Assembly (NCBI RefSeq): GCF_030418305.1
Contig: NZ_JAUHPX010000005.1
Coordinates: 62,001 to 126,000 of the forward strand
Origin: Demequina lignilytica
GTDB lineage: Bacteria > Actinomycetota > Actinomycetes > Actinomycetales > Demequinaceae
DNA length: 64,000 bases
Direction: 5' to 3'
Part shown: positions 1 through 8,095 of the stretch, piece after piece
Numbering within the stretch: position 1 is the first letter of the stretch
Layout of the letters: each line of letters starts with the position of its first letter
Made by a program: the position numbers and the translations under genes
The notes under the pieces: model-generated
The model's input: the letters and a program-made list of their open reading frames with translations, nothing else
Database searches by the model: none
Told to the model about the DNA's origin: nothing

Positions 1-878
1 ATCGCCCGATAGCGGCCCCTCTCGATCGCCCGGACCGCGGGCAGGCGCGACAGGTCGACCGCGAACCCGACCTGGTCCGCGAAGTCCAGCTGCGACGCCG
101 CGCGCTTGCGCCGCTGGAACTCGGCGACCAGGTCGGCCATGCCCGCAAGGGTGCGGAACCGGGTCAGGGACTTCGCATGGGCGTTCGGCGTGCCGTTGCG
201 GGTCACGAGCGGGCCGGGCACCGTGTCATCACCCTTCCCCGGCAGCGCCTCGATCCAGGCGATCGCCTCCCGCGCCCAGCTCCGCAGCTCGGCGGGGGTG
301 CTCTCGTGATCGCGGAGCTGGCCCGCGAGCCTGGGGATCGCGGCCGTGAGCGTGCTCAGCGCGGCGTCGACATCGAGGTCCTCGGTCCACGAGCCGACCA
401 CGTCGTCGGCCAGCTGCCACAGCGCTGCCTGCGTCAGCGTGGCGGCGTCCGGGTCGATGCCGAGACGCAGGCCGTGCTCGGCGACCAGCTGGGCGGCGTA
501 GGCGTTGTACGTCGAGACAGCGACCGGGGGGCGCCCGGCGTCCGCCCCGAAGACCGTGGCGATCCGCCGTTCCGCGCGTTCGGCGATCTCGGCCGCGGCC
601 TTGCGCGTGAACGTCAGGCACAGGATCTCGTCCGGCGCGATGGGGGTGCCGAAGAGGCGCTCCGCATGGTCGAGGAGCGCGACGATCCGCATCGACAGCG
701 TCGCCGTCTTGCCCGATCCGGCCCCGGCGACCACGAGCATCGGCTCGAGGCCCGCCTCGATCACGCGCGCCTGCTCGGCCGTGACGGAGATGTCGGGATC
801 GACCAGGGCCATCAGCTCGGCGGCGGTGCGCGCGCGCCCGCGAACGGTCCCGTCCTCCACCGGGTCCTGGGCCGTCAT
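1..878 (-). CDS. adnB: AdnB-like UvrD/Rep-family helicase-nuclease subunit (N-terminal part, cut by window edge)
   Basis: The 292 codons seen here are the N-terminal part of a superfamily 1A helicase. Motifs in order are a Q-like motif (TAEQARVIEAG), a canonical Walker A (GAGSGKTATLS, about residues 54-64), motif Ia (LTFTRKAAAEIAERA) and the UvrD-type QLDFADQV segment near residue 270. The ATG at 878 overlaps the TGA of the upstream helicase (ATGA, 875-878), so the two are translationally coupled. In actinobacteria this pairing is AdnA-AdnB, a heterodimer that resects double-strand breaks. The symbol rests on this arrangement; the C-terminal nuclease domain expected for AdnB lies outside the window. 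Family assignment is firm, the exact subunit name less so. Confidence 0.85.
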   Translation of the reverse strand, partial: MTAQDPVEDGTVRGRARTAAELMALVDPDISVTAEQARVIEAGLEPMLVVAGAGSGKTATLSMRIVALLDHAERLFGTPIAPDEILCLTFTRKAAAEIAERAERRIATVFGADAGRPPVAVSTYNAYAAQLVAEHGLRLGIDPDAATLTQAALWQLADDVVGSWTEDLDVDAALSTLTAAIPRLAGQLRDHESTPAELRSWAREAIAWIEALPGKGDDTVPGPLVTRNGTPNAHAKSLTRFRTLAGMADLVAEFQRRKRAASQLDFADQVGFAVDLSRLPAVRAIERGRYRA

Positions 879-3800
879 CCGTCGCTCACCTGACGCCCCT
901 CCGGCCACGCCGGGCAGCTGCGCCTCACCGGGCAGAATGTGCAGCTCGGGTTGGGCGTGGCGAGGAACTCGGGCCGCGCCATCACCTCGACCGCGTCCGC
1001 GAGGCGGGCACGCGTCGCCTCGAGATCCACGGGCGGCTGCGCGCGCTCCCCCGCCGCCTGCGCCGTCGTGCCGAGGAAGACCAGCGACGCTCCCGAGGCG
1101 GCCTCGACACCGGGGAACGCACCGTGGGCGGCGGCGAGCTGGTACATCGCGAGCTGGGCGTGATCCTCGGCCTCCTTCTGAGTCACGGGGCTCCCGGTCT
1201 TGAGGTCCACGATGCGCGCGGCGGCGTCGTCGACCTCGACCCGGTCGGCGCTGCCCGCGAGCCTCGCCCCGCCGATGTCGACGGCGAACGGCTGCTCGAC
1301 GCGCACCTCGCCGGGGACTGTCGCGACATAGCCCGCGAGGCGCCTGACCATGTCCTCTGCGCGCTCGCGGAGGCGTCGATCGGGCCACGTCTCCGTCCCG
1401 GCCACGTCGCCCCATCGCTCGTCGAGCGCGTCGAGCAGCTCGACGGCGGTCCCGTGCGGGAGCTCCGCGGCGATCTCGTGGACCACCGTGCCGAGCGTCT
1501 GCTTCTCAGTCGCCGACGGCGTGCCGCCGACGCTCTGCAGGGCCCACCGCAGGGCGCACGTCTCGAGGGACTCGAGCTTCGACGGGGACACCCGCACCGG
1601 GGTGCCGTCGTCCCACATGCCGACCGAGGAGGACGTGGGCGGGACCCCGTGCCACTCGCGCGGATCGGCGCCGGCGACGTCCGCATCGGCGAGGCGCGCG
1701 ACGAGCGCGGCATGCCCGTCGCGCTCCGTGGGCGCGAGGCCCGGGTCCGTCGCCGCGACACGCGCGTGAACGACCGCTCCTCGCAGGTCCGCCACGGTCA
1801 CGATGTCGTCGGCACGCTCGGCTCGCACCCCGGCGGCCTCCCCGCACCAGGCGAGATAGCGCGACGGCCGGGCGTCCTCGCCCTCCTCGCACGAGAGGAT
1901 CAGCATGCGACGTGCCCGGGACACCGCCACCGCGAAGGCCCGCGTCTCGTCGTCGAGCACGGCGCGGCGGGACTCCCGTGCACGGACGGCTCGGTCGCCG
2001 TCGGGGATCGGCGCGCGGTCGGCGCGACCGGCGAGCACGTCGGCGAGGTGCTGCGCGCCCAGGACCGAGTCGCGCAGCCGCAGGTCCGGCCACACGCCCT
2101 CCTCGAGCCCCGCGACCACGACCACGTCCCATTCGCGACCCGACGCGGACGCGGCCGTCGAGAACGCGACGGCATCCTCGACCCGGGCCCGCGCGCCGAG
2201 CGAGTCCGCCGCGAAGTCCTGTCCCTCGAGGTGCTCGACGAACGACGCCACCGAGGCGTGCGGCATCCGCTCGGCGAAGCCCTGGGCGGCGCGCAGCAGC
2301 GCGATCACCGCGTCGAGGTCCGCGTCGTCCCGCGCGGAGCCCGCGAGCGCGGCGGCGCGCCAGGAGTCGGCGACGCCGAGCGCGGCCCAGGCCGCCCATG
2401 CGACCGTTCCCGGTGACGCGCCCGGGAGGCGCGCGGCCTCGGTCGCGTCGGCGAGCGCGCGCGTGGCGCGCTCCGCGATCCGTGCCTCCGCGGACCTCAC
2501 GGCCGCCCATCCGTCCTCGCGTGCCATCGCGTCCACGAGCAGCTCCGCGGAGCCTCGCGTGCCCTCGGACTCGCGCTCGACCCTGACGAGGGCGCGTCGC
2601 AGGCGGCGCAGCGCGACCGGGTCGAGTCCGACGATCCGCGAGGTGAGGAGCTCGACGGACTGCTCCTCGGTCCACTCGGGACGGTCGCCGCGGGCGGCGC
2701 TCGCCGCGCGTCGCATCAGCGTGAGGAGGGGCGCGACCGCAGGCTCGAGATGGAGCGCGGTGCCCTCGCCCAGCGTCTCGCACGGGATGTCGAGCGCGGC
2801 GAGGTCGGCGCGGAGCTCGCGCAGCCGCGACGTCGACCGCGCGATCACCGCCATCTCGCCCCACGGCACCGGCGGGGCCCCGTCGAGCCCGTGGCGGGCC
2901 GCACGCAGCGCGCCCGCGATCGCCCGCGACTGGGCGTGGCGATGCGCGGCGGTCACGATCCTGACAGCGCCACGCGCATCGTCGACCGTCTCGGCACGCC
3001 CGCGCGGCGACCCCTCCCCGACGGTGCGGATCCGGGCCGTCGCCGCCGCCGTCACCGCCGCGAGGGCTCCCGCCTGGCGGTGCGACGGGCCCAACCGGTG
3101 CAGGCGCGCTCCCCAGCCTCGCGGCGCCGGAGCCGTCGCATCGTCGAGGACCCGGGGCATCGCGCCGCGGTAGCCCTGCACGGACACGTCGGCGTTGCCG
3201 AGCAGGACAAGACTCGCGCCCCGCGCCGCGCATGCGCGCAGCAGGTCGACGCCTGCGGCGGTCAGCTCCTGCGCCTCGTCGACCACGACGAGGTCCCACT
3301 CCGGGGCCTCGCCGTCGGCCAGCTCCTCCCAGGACCGCAGCACGTGGGCGGCCTGCGCGACCACGACCGCCGGGTCGAAGCGGTCACCCTGATCCGGGGT
3401 GGAGGCGAAGGAGCCGAGCACCTGGTCGTACTCGCGCATGACCTCCGCGGCGGCCTCCCACTCGGGCCTGCCGACGTCGCGCCCGAGCTCGGCCAGCTCG
3501 TCGGGGATCCGCCCCGCCTCGCTGGCGCGCATGATGACGTCACGGAGCTCGTGACGGAATCCCGCGAGCGCGGTCGCCTCGGGCGGCACGAGTCCGTTCC
3601 AGTCCGGGGCGGCGCCCTCGCCGCGCGCATGCCCGTCGAGGAGCTCCCGGAGGATCTGGTCCTGCTCGGCTCCGGTCACCAGCCGGGGCGGCGGCTGGCC
3701 CCCGGCGACGGCGAGCGCGGTGAGGATCGCATGGGACGCCGAGGCGGCCGTGCGCACGACGGGGGCGCCGACCGGCCGGTCCAGCAGCAAGGAGACCCGG

Positions 3801-4042
3801 TCCCGCAGACGCGCGGCGCTCGCCCGCGTCGCCGCGAGGACCAGGACGCGCGCGACCGGGGTGCCCGCTGCCACCGCCTCCAGCGCGGTGGCAGCGGCCA
3901 CGGTCGTGGCGCCGCTGCCCGGCTCGCCGACCACCACGTGGTGGCCTCCGTCGGCCACCGCCGCGAGCGCCGCGCGCTGGTGCGCGTCCAGCTCCGGCAC
4001 GCGTGGCGGCGCGGCCGGGGGCACGAGCCGCAGCGAGGTCAT
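875..4042 (-). CDS. adnA: AdnA-like helicase-nuclease subunit with a degenerate Walker A
   Basis: This 1055-residue protein has a UvrD/Rep motor fold and a C-terminal RecB/AddB-type PD-(D/E)XK nuclease. The nuclease is recognised by a GSADRV...VDLKTG active-site segment (around residues 935-955) and by cysteines LETC and CTFCPVRRSC, which match the iron-sulfur nuclease domain of AddB/AdnA proteins. The motor has a DEAQ motif II (VVVDEAQEL), but its Walker A reads GEPGSGATT, with alanine where the ATP-binding lysine is expected. It is the first gene of an overlapping pair with the AdnB-like gene, whose Walker A is intact. The likely role is DNA end resection as a heterodimer in which this motor is weak or silent; the second part is inference from the missing lysine. 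Confidence 0.85.
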   Translation of the reverse strand: MTSLRLVPPAAPPRVPELDAHQRAALAAVADGGHHVVVGEPGSGATTVAAATALEAVAAGTPVARVLVLAATRASAARLRDRVSLLLDRPVGAPVVRTAASASHAILTALAVAGGQPPPRLVTGAEQDQILRELLDGHARGEGAAPDWNGLVPPEATALAGFRHELRDVIMRASEAGRIPDELAELGRDVGRPEWEAAAEVMREYDQVLGSFASTPDQGDRFDPAVVVAQAAHVLRSWEELADGEAPEWDLVVVDEAQELTAAGVDLLRACAARGASLVLLGNADVSVQGYRGAMPRVLDDATAPAPRGWGARLHRLGPSHRQAGALAAVTAAATARIRTVGEGSPRGRAETVDDARGAVRIVTAAHRHAQSRAIAGALRAARHGLDGAPPVPWGEMAVIARSTSRLRELRADLAALDIPCETLGEGTALHLEPAVAPLLTLMRRAASAARGDRPEWTEEQSVELLTSRIVGLDPVALRRLRRALVRVERESEGTRGSAELLVDAMAREDGWAAVRSAEARIAERATRALADATEAARLPGASPGTVAWAAWAALGVADSWRAAALAGSARDDADLDAVIALLRAAQGFAERMPHASVASFVEHLEGQDFAADSLGARARVEDAVAFSTAASASGREWDVVVVAGLEEGVWPDLRLRDSVLGAQHLADVLAGRADRAPIPDGDRAVRARESRRAVLDDETRAFAVAVSRARRMLILSCEEGEDARPSRYLAWCGEAAGVRAERADDIVTVADLRGAVVHARVAATDPGLAPTERDGHAALVARLADADVAGADPREWHGVPPTSSSVGMWDDGTPVRVSPSKLESLETCALRWALQSVGGTPSATEKQTLGTVVHEIAAELPHGTAVELLDALDERWGDVAGTETWPDRRLRERAEDMVRRLAGYVATVPGEVRVEQPFAVDIGGARLAGSADRVEVDDAAARIVDLKTGSPVTQKEAEDHAQLAMYQLAAAHGAFPGVEAASGASLVFLGTTAQAAGERAQPPVDLEATRARLADAVEVMARPEFLATPNPSCTFCPVRRSCPAWPEGRQVSDG

Positions 4043-4079
4043 GCGGCCATGGAAGCACGCGGGTCGGACATCGCGACCA

Positions 4080-4958
4080 TCACGCGGACGCCGAGGGCTC
4101 CGGCACCGGGGCGTCCGGGAACGGCCAGGGATTCACACTGCACTCGGCCGGCATGGTCTCCTGGACCACCATCACCGAGGCCTCGCCGGACGTGCACGTC
4201 CCTGCCTCGTCTCCGAGGACGTACCCGACCGAGTGGGCGAGCTGGTACCGACGCGACCCGGTGCGGTCGTCCTCGTAGCGCGACAGCCCGGCGGCCCAGT
4301 CGTAGAGGGACAGCGGCACGATCCCCTGCGCCTCGCACGTCAGGTCCGCGGTCGACGACGGGCTCGTCGCGCCGTCCGCGTCCGCCGCGGCGTCGGAGTC
4401 GGTCGGCACGCACAGGCCGGCCGCCGTGACCGGGCTCGCGAGGACGATGCGGATGTCGGCGGCGCCGTCGGTCAGGACGAACTGCTGGCGCCCCTCCGAT
4501 CCCCATCCGCGCGGGTCGTTCAGGGTGTCCATGACGAAGTCGCGGAAGGCCGTGGTGGCGACGTCGAGGCCGTCCTCGACGTCGATCCTCACGTAGCGCA
4601 CGGGACCGCCCCCGTCGACCTCCGCGGTGGTGCCGGGGACGGCGGAGAAGGTGCCGTTTCCCTCGTCGGGCACCACCAGCGAGATGAGGCCCGCGAGCCC
4701 GTCCGCCTCGTCGAGCTCGCGGTCGATCGGCGCGAGGGGCCCCACCGACACGGTCGGGGTCGCGCTCGCGCTCGCCGACGGCGACGCTGACACCTCCGGC
4801 GCCGCGGTCCAGCGGGCGTAGAGGCCGGGGACCAGGCCGGTCGCGTAGCCGGCGCCGATGCCGAGGCCGAAGGCCGCGATCACCGTCACCACCGACACCC
4901 ACAGCCTCGGACGGCGGATTCGCCTGCCCGCGAACAGGCCCCTGGACCCTCGCTCCAT
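4080..4958 (-). CDS. DUF3152-like exported protein with lost metalloprotease motif
   Basis: The 292-residue protein has a basic N-terminus, one membrane segment (about residues 20-42), then a low-complexity Ser/Ala/Pro linker (residues 55-72) and an extracytoplasmic domain. The C-terminal layout (AHSVGYVLG, then a Cys, VMVVQ and CSVNPWP) matches the actinobacterial DUF3152 family, whose usual core is HExGHxLG, a zincin-type site. Here the core is HSVGY: the glutamate and second histidine are gone, so a zinc protease function is unlikely. Several cysteines remain that could form disulfides outside the cell. The start is supported by TATCCT lying 6 nt before the ATG (leaderless). It is followed 37 bp later by adnA. 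Function unknown. Confidence 0.75.
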   Translation of the reverse strand: MERGSRGLFAGRRIRRPRLWVSVVTVIAAFGLGIGAGYATGLVPGLYARWTAAPEVSASPSASASATPTVSVGPLAPIDRELDEADGLAGLISLVVPDEGNGTFSAVPGTTAEVDGGGPVRYVRIDVEDGLDVATTAFRDFVMDTLNDPRGWGSEGRQQFVLTDGAADIRIVLASPVTAAGLCVPTDSDAAADADGATSPSSTADLTCEAQGIVPLSLYDWAAGLSRYEDDRTGSRRYQLAHSVGYVLGDEAGTCTSGEASVMVVQETMPAECSVNPWPFPDAPVPEPSASA

Positions 4959-4964
4959 CGCTCT

Positions 4965-4970
4965 AGGATA
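4965..4970 (-). promoter_or_regulatory. -10 box of a leaderless promoter (DUF3152-like gene)
   Basis: TATCCT on the minus strand is followed by 6 nt and then the ATG at 4958, so transcription would start at the start codon itself. No ribosome-binding site is seen. Confidence 0.6.
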
Positions 4971-5008
4971 GGGGCCTAGACCCCGCCTGAAGACCGAAGG
5001 AGGCCCTG

Positions 5009-5227
5009 ATGGAGATCAGGATCGGCGTGCAGAACGTGTCCCGCGAGATCTCGCTGGAGACCGACCTCACCGCGGACCAGGTGGCTGACGCCGTCGCCGC
5101 CGCGGTCGGGGGCGGGACGCTCGACCTCACGGACACCAAGGGCCGCCGGATCGTCGTGCCCTCGGGAGCGCTCGGCTACGTCGACATCGGCGAGGAGACC
5201 AAGCGTCGCGTCGGTTTCGGCGCCTGA
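5009..5227 (+). CDS. DUF3107 family small protein
   Basis: This 72-residue acidic protein begins MEIRIGVQNVSREI and ends with GYVDIGEETKRRVGFG, the pattern of the actinobacterial DUF3107 family (described as ATP-binding in some databases, without a defined role). A good ribosome-binding site (GAAGGAGG) precedes the ATG. It sits between the DUF3152-like gene (divergent) and a DEAD-box helicase, an arrangement common in Micrococcales. Its length is typical of the family. No catalytic motif is visible. Confidence 0.85.
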   Translation: MEIRIGVQNVSREISLETDLTADQVADAVAAAVGGGTLDLTDTKGRRIVVPSGALGYVDIGEETKRRVGFGA

Positions 5228-5264
5228 GGGCGACCGCCCCTATCCGCACCCGGGTGCCACCCGG

Positions 5265-5425
5265 TACACTTGGCCACGACCCGGGGCTGACCGGTCGTCA
5301 TGTGTGAATGCGGAACCGCCTGAAGACGGCGGACGCGCGCGGCCGCTGGCCGCGACCCGGATGATTCGCGATCGGCTGCCCGCCGTACCGGCGCCTTCCC
5401 AGCGCCCCCTCTCATTCGGAGCACC
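5265..5425 (+). promoter_or_regulatory. Putative promoter and structured 5' leader of the DEAD-box helicase gene
   Basis: TACACT (5265-5270) could be a -10 box giving a leader of about 150 nt. The leader contains two adjacent perfect hairpins: 5316-5332 (ACCGCC loop GGCGG) and 5338-5354 (CGCGGCC, 3-nt loop, GGCCGCG). A long folded leader before an RNA helicase would fit cold or autoregulation of the mRNA, but this is inference and no known RNA family is recognised. Confidence 0.4.
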
Positions 5426-7042
5426 ATGACCGAGACGCACGCCAGCGTGCAGACGCCCGACCGGACGTTCGCCGACTTCGATGTCGACCCCCGCATCGTC
5501 CAGGCCCTCGCCGACAAGGGCATCACCACCCCCTTCCCGATCCAGGCGATGACCCTGCCCGTGGCCCTGTCCGGCCACGACATCATCGGCCAGGCCAAGA
5601 CCGGCACCGGCAAGACGCTCGGATTCGGCATCCCCGCGCTCCAGCGGACCGCCGCGCCGGGCGAGCCCGCGTACGACGCGCTCGGCGACGCGCAGGGCAA
5701 GCCGCAGGTGCTCGTCGTCGCGCCGACCCGCGAGCTCGCCGTGCAGGTCGCCGGCGACCTCGAGACCGCGTCGCGCAAGCGCACCGTGCGGATCGTCCAG
5801 ATCTACGGCGGCCGCGCCTACGAGCCTCAGATCGAGGCCCTGCAGAAGGGTGTCGACGTGGTCGTCGGCACGCCGGGGCGCATGATCGACCTGCTCAACC
5901 AGGGCCACCTCGACCTGCGGTACGTCAAGACCGTGGTGCTCGACGAGGCGGACGAGATGCTCGACCTGGGCTTCCTCCCCGACGTCGAGAAGCTGCTCGC
6001 GGCGACGCCCGCGTCGCGCCACACCATGCTGTTCTCGGCGACCATGCCGGGCGCGGTGGTCGCGCTCGCCCGCCGGTACATGACCCAGCCCACCCACATC
6101 CGCGCGGCCGACCCGGACGACGACGGCGCCACGGTCAAGGCGATCAAGCAGGTGGTCTACCGTGCGCACGCGCTCGACAAGATCGAGGTGCTCGCGCGCA
6201 TGCTGCAGGCCGACGGCCGCGGCCTCACCGTGGTGTTCGCACGGACCAAGCGCACCGCCGCGAAGGTGTCCGACGAGCTGCGCGACCGCGGTTTCGCCGC
6301 CGGCGCGATCCACGGCGACCTGGGCCAGGGCGCGCGCGAGCAGGCGCTCCGCGCGTTCCGCACCGGCAAGATCGACATCCTGGTCGCCACCGACGTCGCG
6401 GCGCGCGGCATCGACGTCGACGACGTGACGCACGTGGTCAACTACCAGTGCCCCGAGGATGAGAAGACCTACCTCCACCGCATCGGCCGCACGGGCCGCG
6501 CGGGCAAGACCGGCACCGCGGTCACGTTCGTCGACTGGGACGACATCCCGCGCTGGTCGCTGATCGACAAGGCGCTCGACCTGGGCTACCCGGAGCCGCA
6601 GGAGACCTACTCCACGTCACCGCACCTGTACGAGGACCTCGGCATCCCCGCCGGCACCAAGGGCCGCCTGCCCAAGGAGGCGCGCACGCGTGCCGGCCTC
6701 GAGGCCGAGGTGCTCGAGGACCTGGGCGAGACCGGCAAGCACACCGGCGCGCCGTCGCACGGCGGTCGCGACGGTGGTCGCGGCGGCCGTTCGGGTGACG
6801 ATGCGGGACGTTCCGGCGGGCGCGGCCGTGGTCGCGGCGGACGCGGCGGCTCGGGCCGGGGCGGCCAGGGCGGTCGCGGCCAGGGCGGCCAGGGCGACGG
6901 CGCACCGCGCGAGCCCCGCGTCGAGGGCGGCGCCGGAGCCGACGGCGAGGCCAAGCCGCGCCGGAACCGCAACCGCCGTCGCCGCCGCTCGGGCGGCGCG
7001 GGCACGGGCGACGCCGCGCAGGCGCAGCCGGCCGGCGAGTAG
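5426..7042 (+). CDS. DEAD/DEAH-box ATP-dependent RNA helicase
   Basis: All core SF2 motifs are visible in this 538-residue protein: AKTGTGKT (motif I), PTREL (Ia), TPGR (Ib), DEAD (II), SAT (III), VATDVAARGIDV (V) and HRIGRTGRAG (VI). After the RecA-like lobes comes a C-terminal tail of about 90 residues that is Gly/Arg-rich (repeated GGR and RGG), ending in an Arg-Asn-Arg basic patch, typical of RNA-binding tails of actinobacterial RhlE/CsdA-like helicases. It would remodel RNA structures in ribosome assembly or mRNA decay. The start has a modest GGAG ribosome-binding site 6 nt upstream and a long folded leader. A strong terminator follows at 7054-7087. Confidence 0.93.
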   Translation: MTETHASVQTPDRTFADFDVDPRIVQALADKGITTPFPIQAMTLPVALSGHDIIGQAKTGTGKTLGFGIPALQRTAAPGEPAYDALGDAQGKPQVLVVAPTRELAVQVAGDLETASRKRTVRIVQIYGGRAYEPQIEALQKGVDVVVGTPGRMIDLLNQGHLDLRYVKTVVLDEADEMLDLGFLPDVEKLLAATPASRHTMLFSATMPGAVVALARRYMTQPTHIRAADPDDDGATVKAIKQVVYRAHALDKIEVLARMLQADGRGLTVVFARTKRTAAKVSDELRDRGFAAGAIHGDLGQGAREQALRAFRTGKIDILVATDVAARGIDVDDVTHVVNYQCPEDEKTYLHRIGRTGRAGKTGTAVTFVDWDDIPRWSLIDKALDLGYPEPQETYSTSPHLYEDLGIPAGTKGRLPKEARTRAGLEAEVLEDLGETGKHTGAPSHGGRDGGRGGRSGDDAGRSGGRGRGRGGRGGSGRGGQGGRGQGGQGDGAPREPRVEGGAGADGEAKPRRNRNRRRRRSGGAGTGDAAQAQPAGE

Positions 7043-7053
7043 CACACGCACCA

Positions 7054-7087
7054 GCAGGGGCGGGATCCGTACGGGTCCCGCCCCTGC
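7054..7087 (+). terminator. Hairpin terminator after the DEAD-box helicase gene
   Basis: A 15-bp stem (7054-7068 with 7073-7087, one G-U pair) closes a GTAC loop 11 nt after the stop codon. There is no T-tract, as is usual in this GC-rich genome. Confidence 0.75.
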
Positions 7088-7213
7088 GGCGTCTGCGCCG
7101 ACACGTATCTCTTCAGGGGGCGCCGCGGGCGCGCGAGATCGACACGATCCGCTTCATGGGACGAGGCCGGAGGCGCGAGGGCGCGGATCCGGGGCGGGCT
7201 CGGGTCGCGGACC

Positions 7214-8038
7214 CTAGCCCCGCTGGGCTCGCAGCGCCTCGTATGCCTCCGGTGACGTGAGGTTCTCCCCGAGCCGGTTGAGCTTGCCGTCGCCGTGGTA
7301 GTCCGAGGAGCCGGTGGGGACCAGTCCGTGCTTCGCGGCCAGGTCGTGCAGCCGGGTCCGGGAGGCGTCGTCGTGATCGCGGTGATCGATCTCGAGGCCC
7401 GCGAGGCCCGCGGCGGCGAGCGACCGGATCACCCGGTCGGGCACCACCTTGCCGCGCGCGTGCGCGGCCGGGTGGGCGAACACCGGCACCCCGCCCGCGG
7501 CGCGGATCACGCGCACCGCGTCGTGGACGTCGGGCGCGTAGTGCGGCACGTAGTAGGCCGAGCCGTTGTGCAGCACGTCGGCGAACACCGCGTCGCGGGA
7601 CGGGAAGCACCCCCGCGCGACCAGCGCGTCCGCGATGTGCGGCCGTCCCACCGTCGCGGCGTCGCCCGAGAACTCCATCACGTCGTCCCAGGTGATCGGG
7701 TAGTCGGCGGCGATGAGCCCCACCATCTCCCGCGCCCGGGTCAGCCGGGCCGCGCGCGTGCGGGCGAGCATCGCCACCAGGTCCTCGTCGAAGGGACGGG
7801 GCCACAGCGCGAGCATGTGGATCGAGACCCAGCGGTCCTTGGCGGAGATCTCGATGCCCGGCACGAAGCCGAGCCCGAGCCCCGACGCGACCTCGGACGC
7901 CTCGCCCCAGCCGTCGATCGAGTCGTGGTCGGTGAGGGCCACGATGTCGAGCCGCGCCTCGTACGCCTCGTGCATCACCTGCTCGGGCGTGCCGGTCCCG
8001 TCCGACACGGTCGAGTGGGTGTGGAGGTCGATGCGCAC
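7214..8038 (-). CDS. PHP-domain phosphoesterase (YciV/RNase AM-like)
   Basis: The 274-residue protein is a stand-alone PHP domain. Metal ligands are visible in order: HTHS (residues 6-9), LTDHDS, GIEIS, a central HI pair, FAHPAAH, IDHRDHDD and the closing GSSDYHGD. This layout matches the YciV/TrpH family, which hydrolyses 3',5'-nucleoside bisphosphates or trims RNA 5' ends; the choice of substrate is inferred. The GTG at 8038 is chosen because the HTHS motif must lie near the N-terminus and because TACGCT lies exactly 6 nt upstream (leaderless). It is divergent from the aminopeptidase P gene with only 57 bp between the starts. Confidence 0.88.
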   Translation of the reverse strand: MRIDLHTHSTVSDGTGTPEQVMHEAYEARLDIVALTDHDSIDGWGEASEVASGLGLGFVPGIEISAKDRWVSIHMLALWPRPFDEDLVAMLARTRAARLTRAREMVGLIAADYPITWDDVMEFSGDAATVGRPHIADALVARGCFPSRDAVFADVLHNGSAYYVPHYAPDVHDAVRVIRAAGGVPVFAHPAAHARGKVVPDRVIRSLAAAGLAGLEIDHRDHDDASRTRLHDLAAKHGLVPTGSSDYHGDGKLNRLGENLTSPEAYEALRAQRG

Positions 8039-8044
8039 GGCTCC

Positions 8045-8050
8045 AGCGTA
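8045..8050 (-). promoter_or_regulatory. -10 box of a leaderless promoter (PHP gene)
   Basis: TACGCT on the minus strand is followed by 6 nt and the GTG at 8038. This supports the short N-terminus chosen for the PHP protein. Confidence 0.6.
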
Positions 8051-8095
8051 GGCGCTCGGACCTGGGGCCGGTCCCGCTCGTGCGACCATGTCCGG

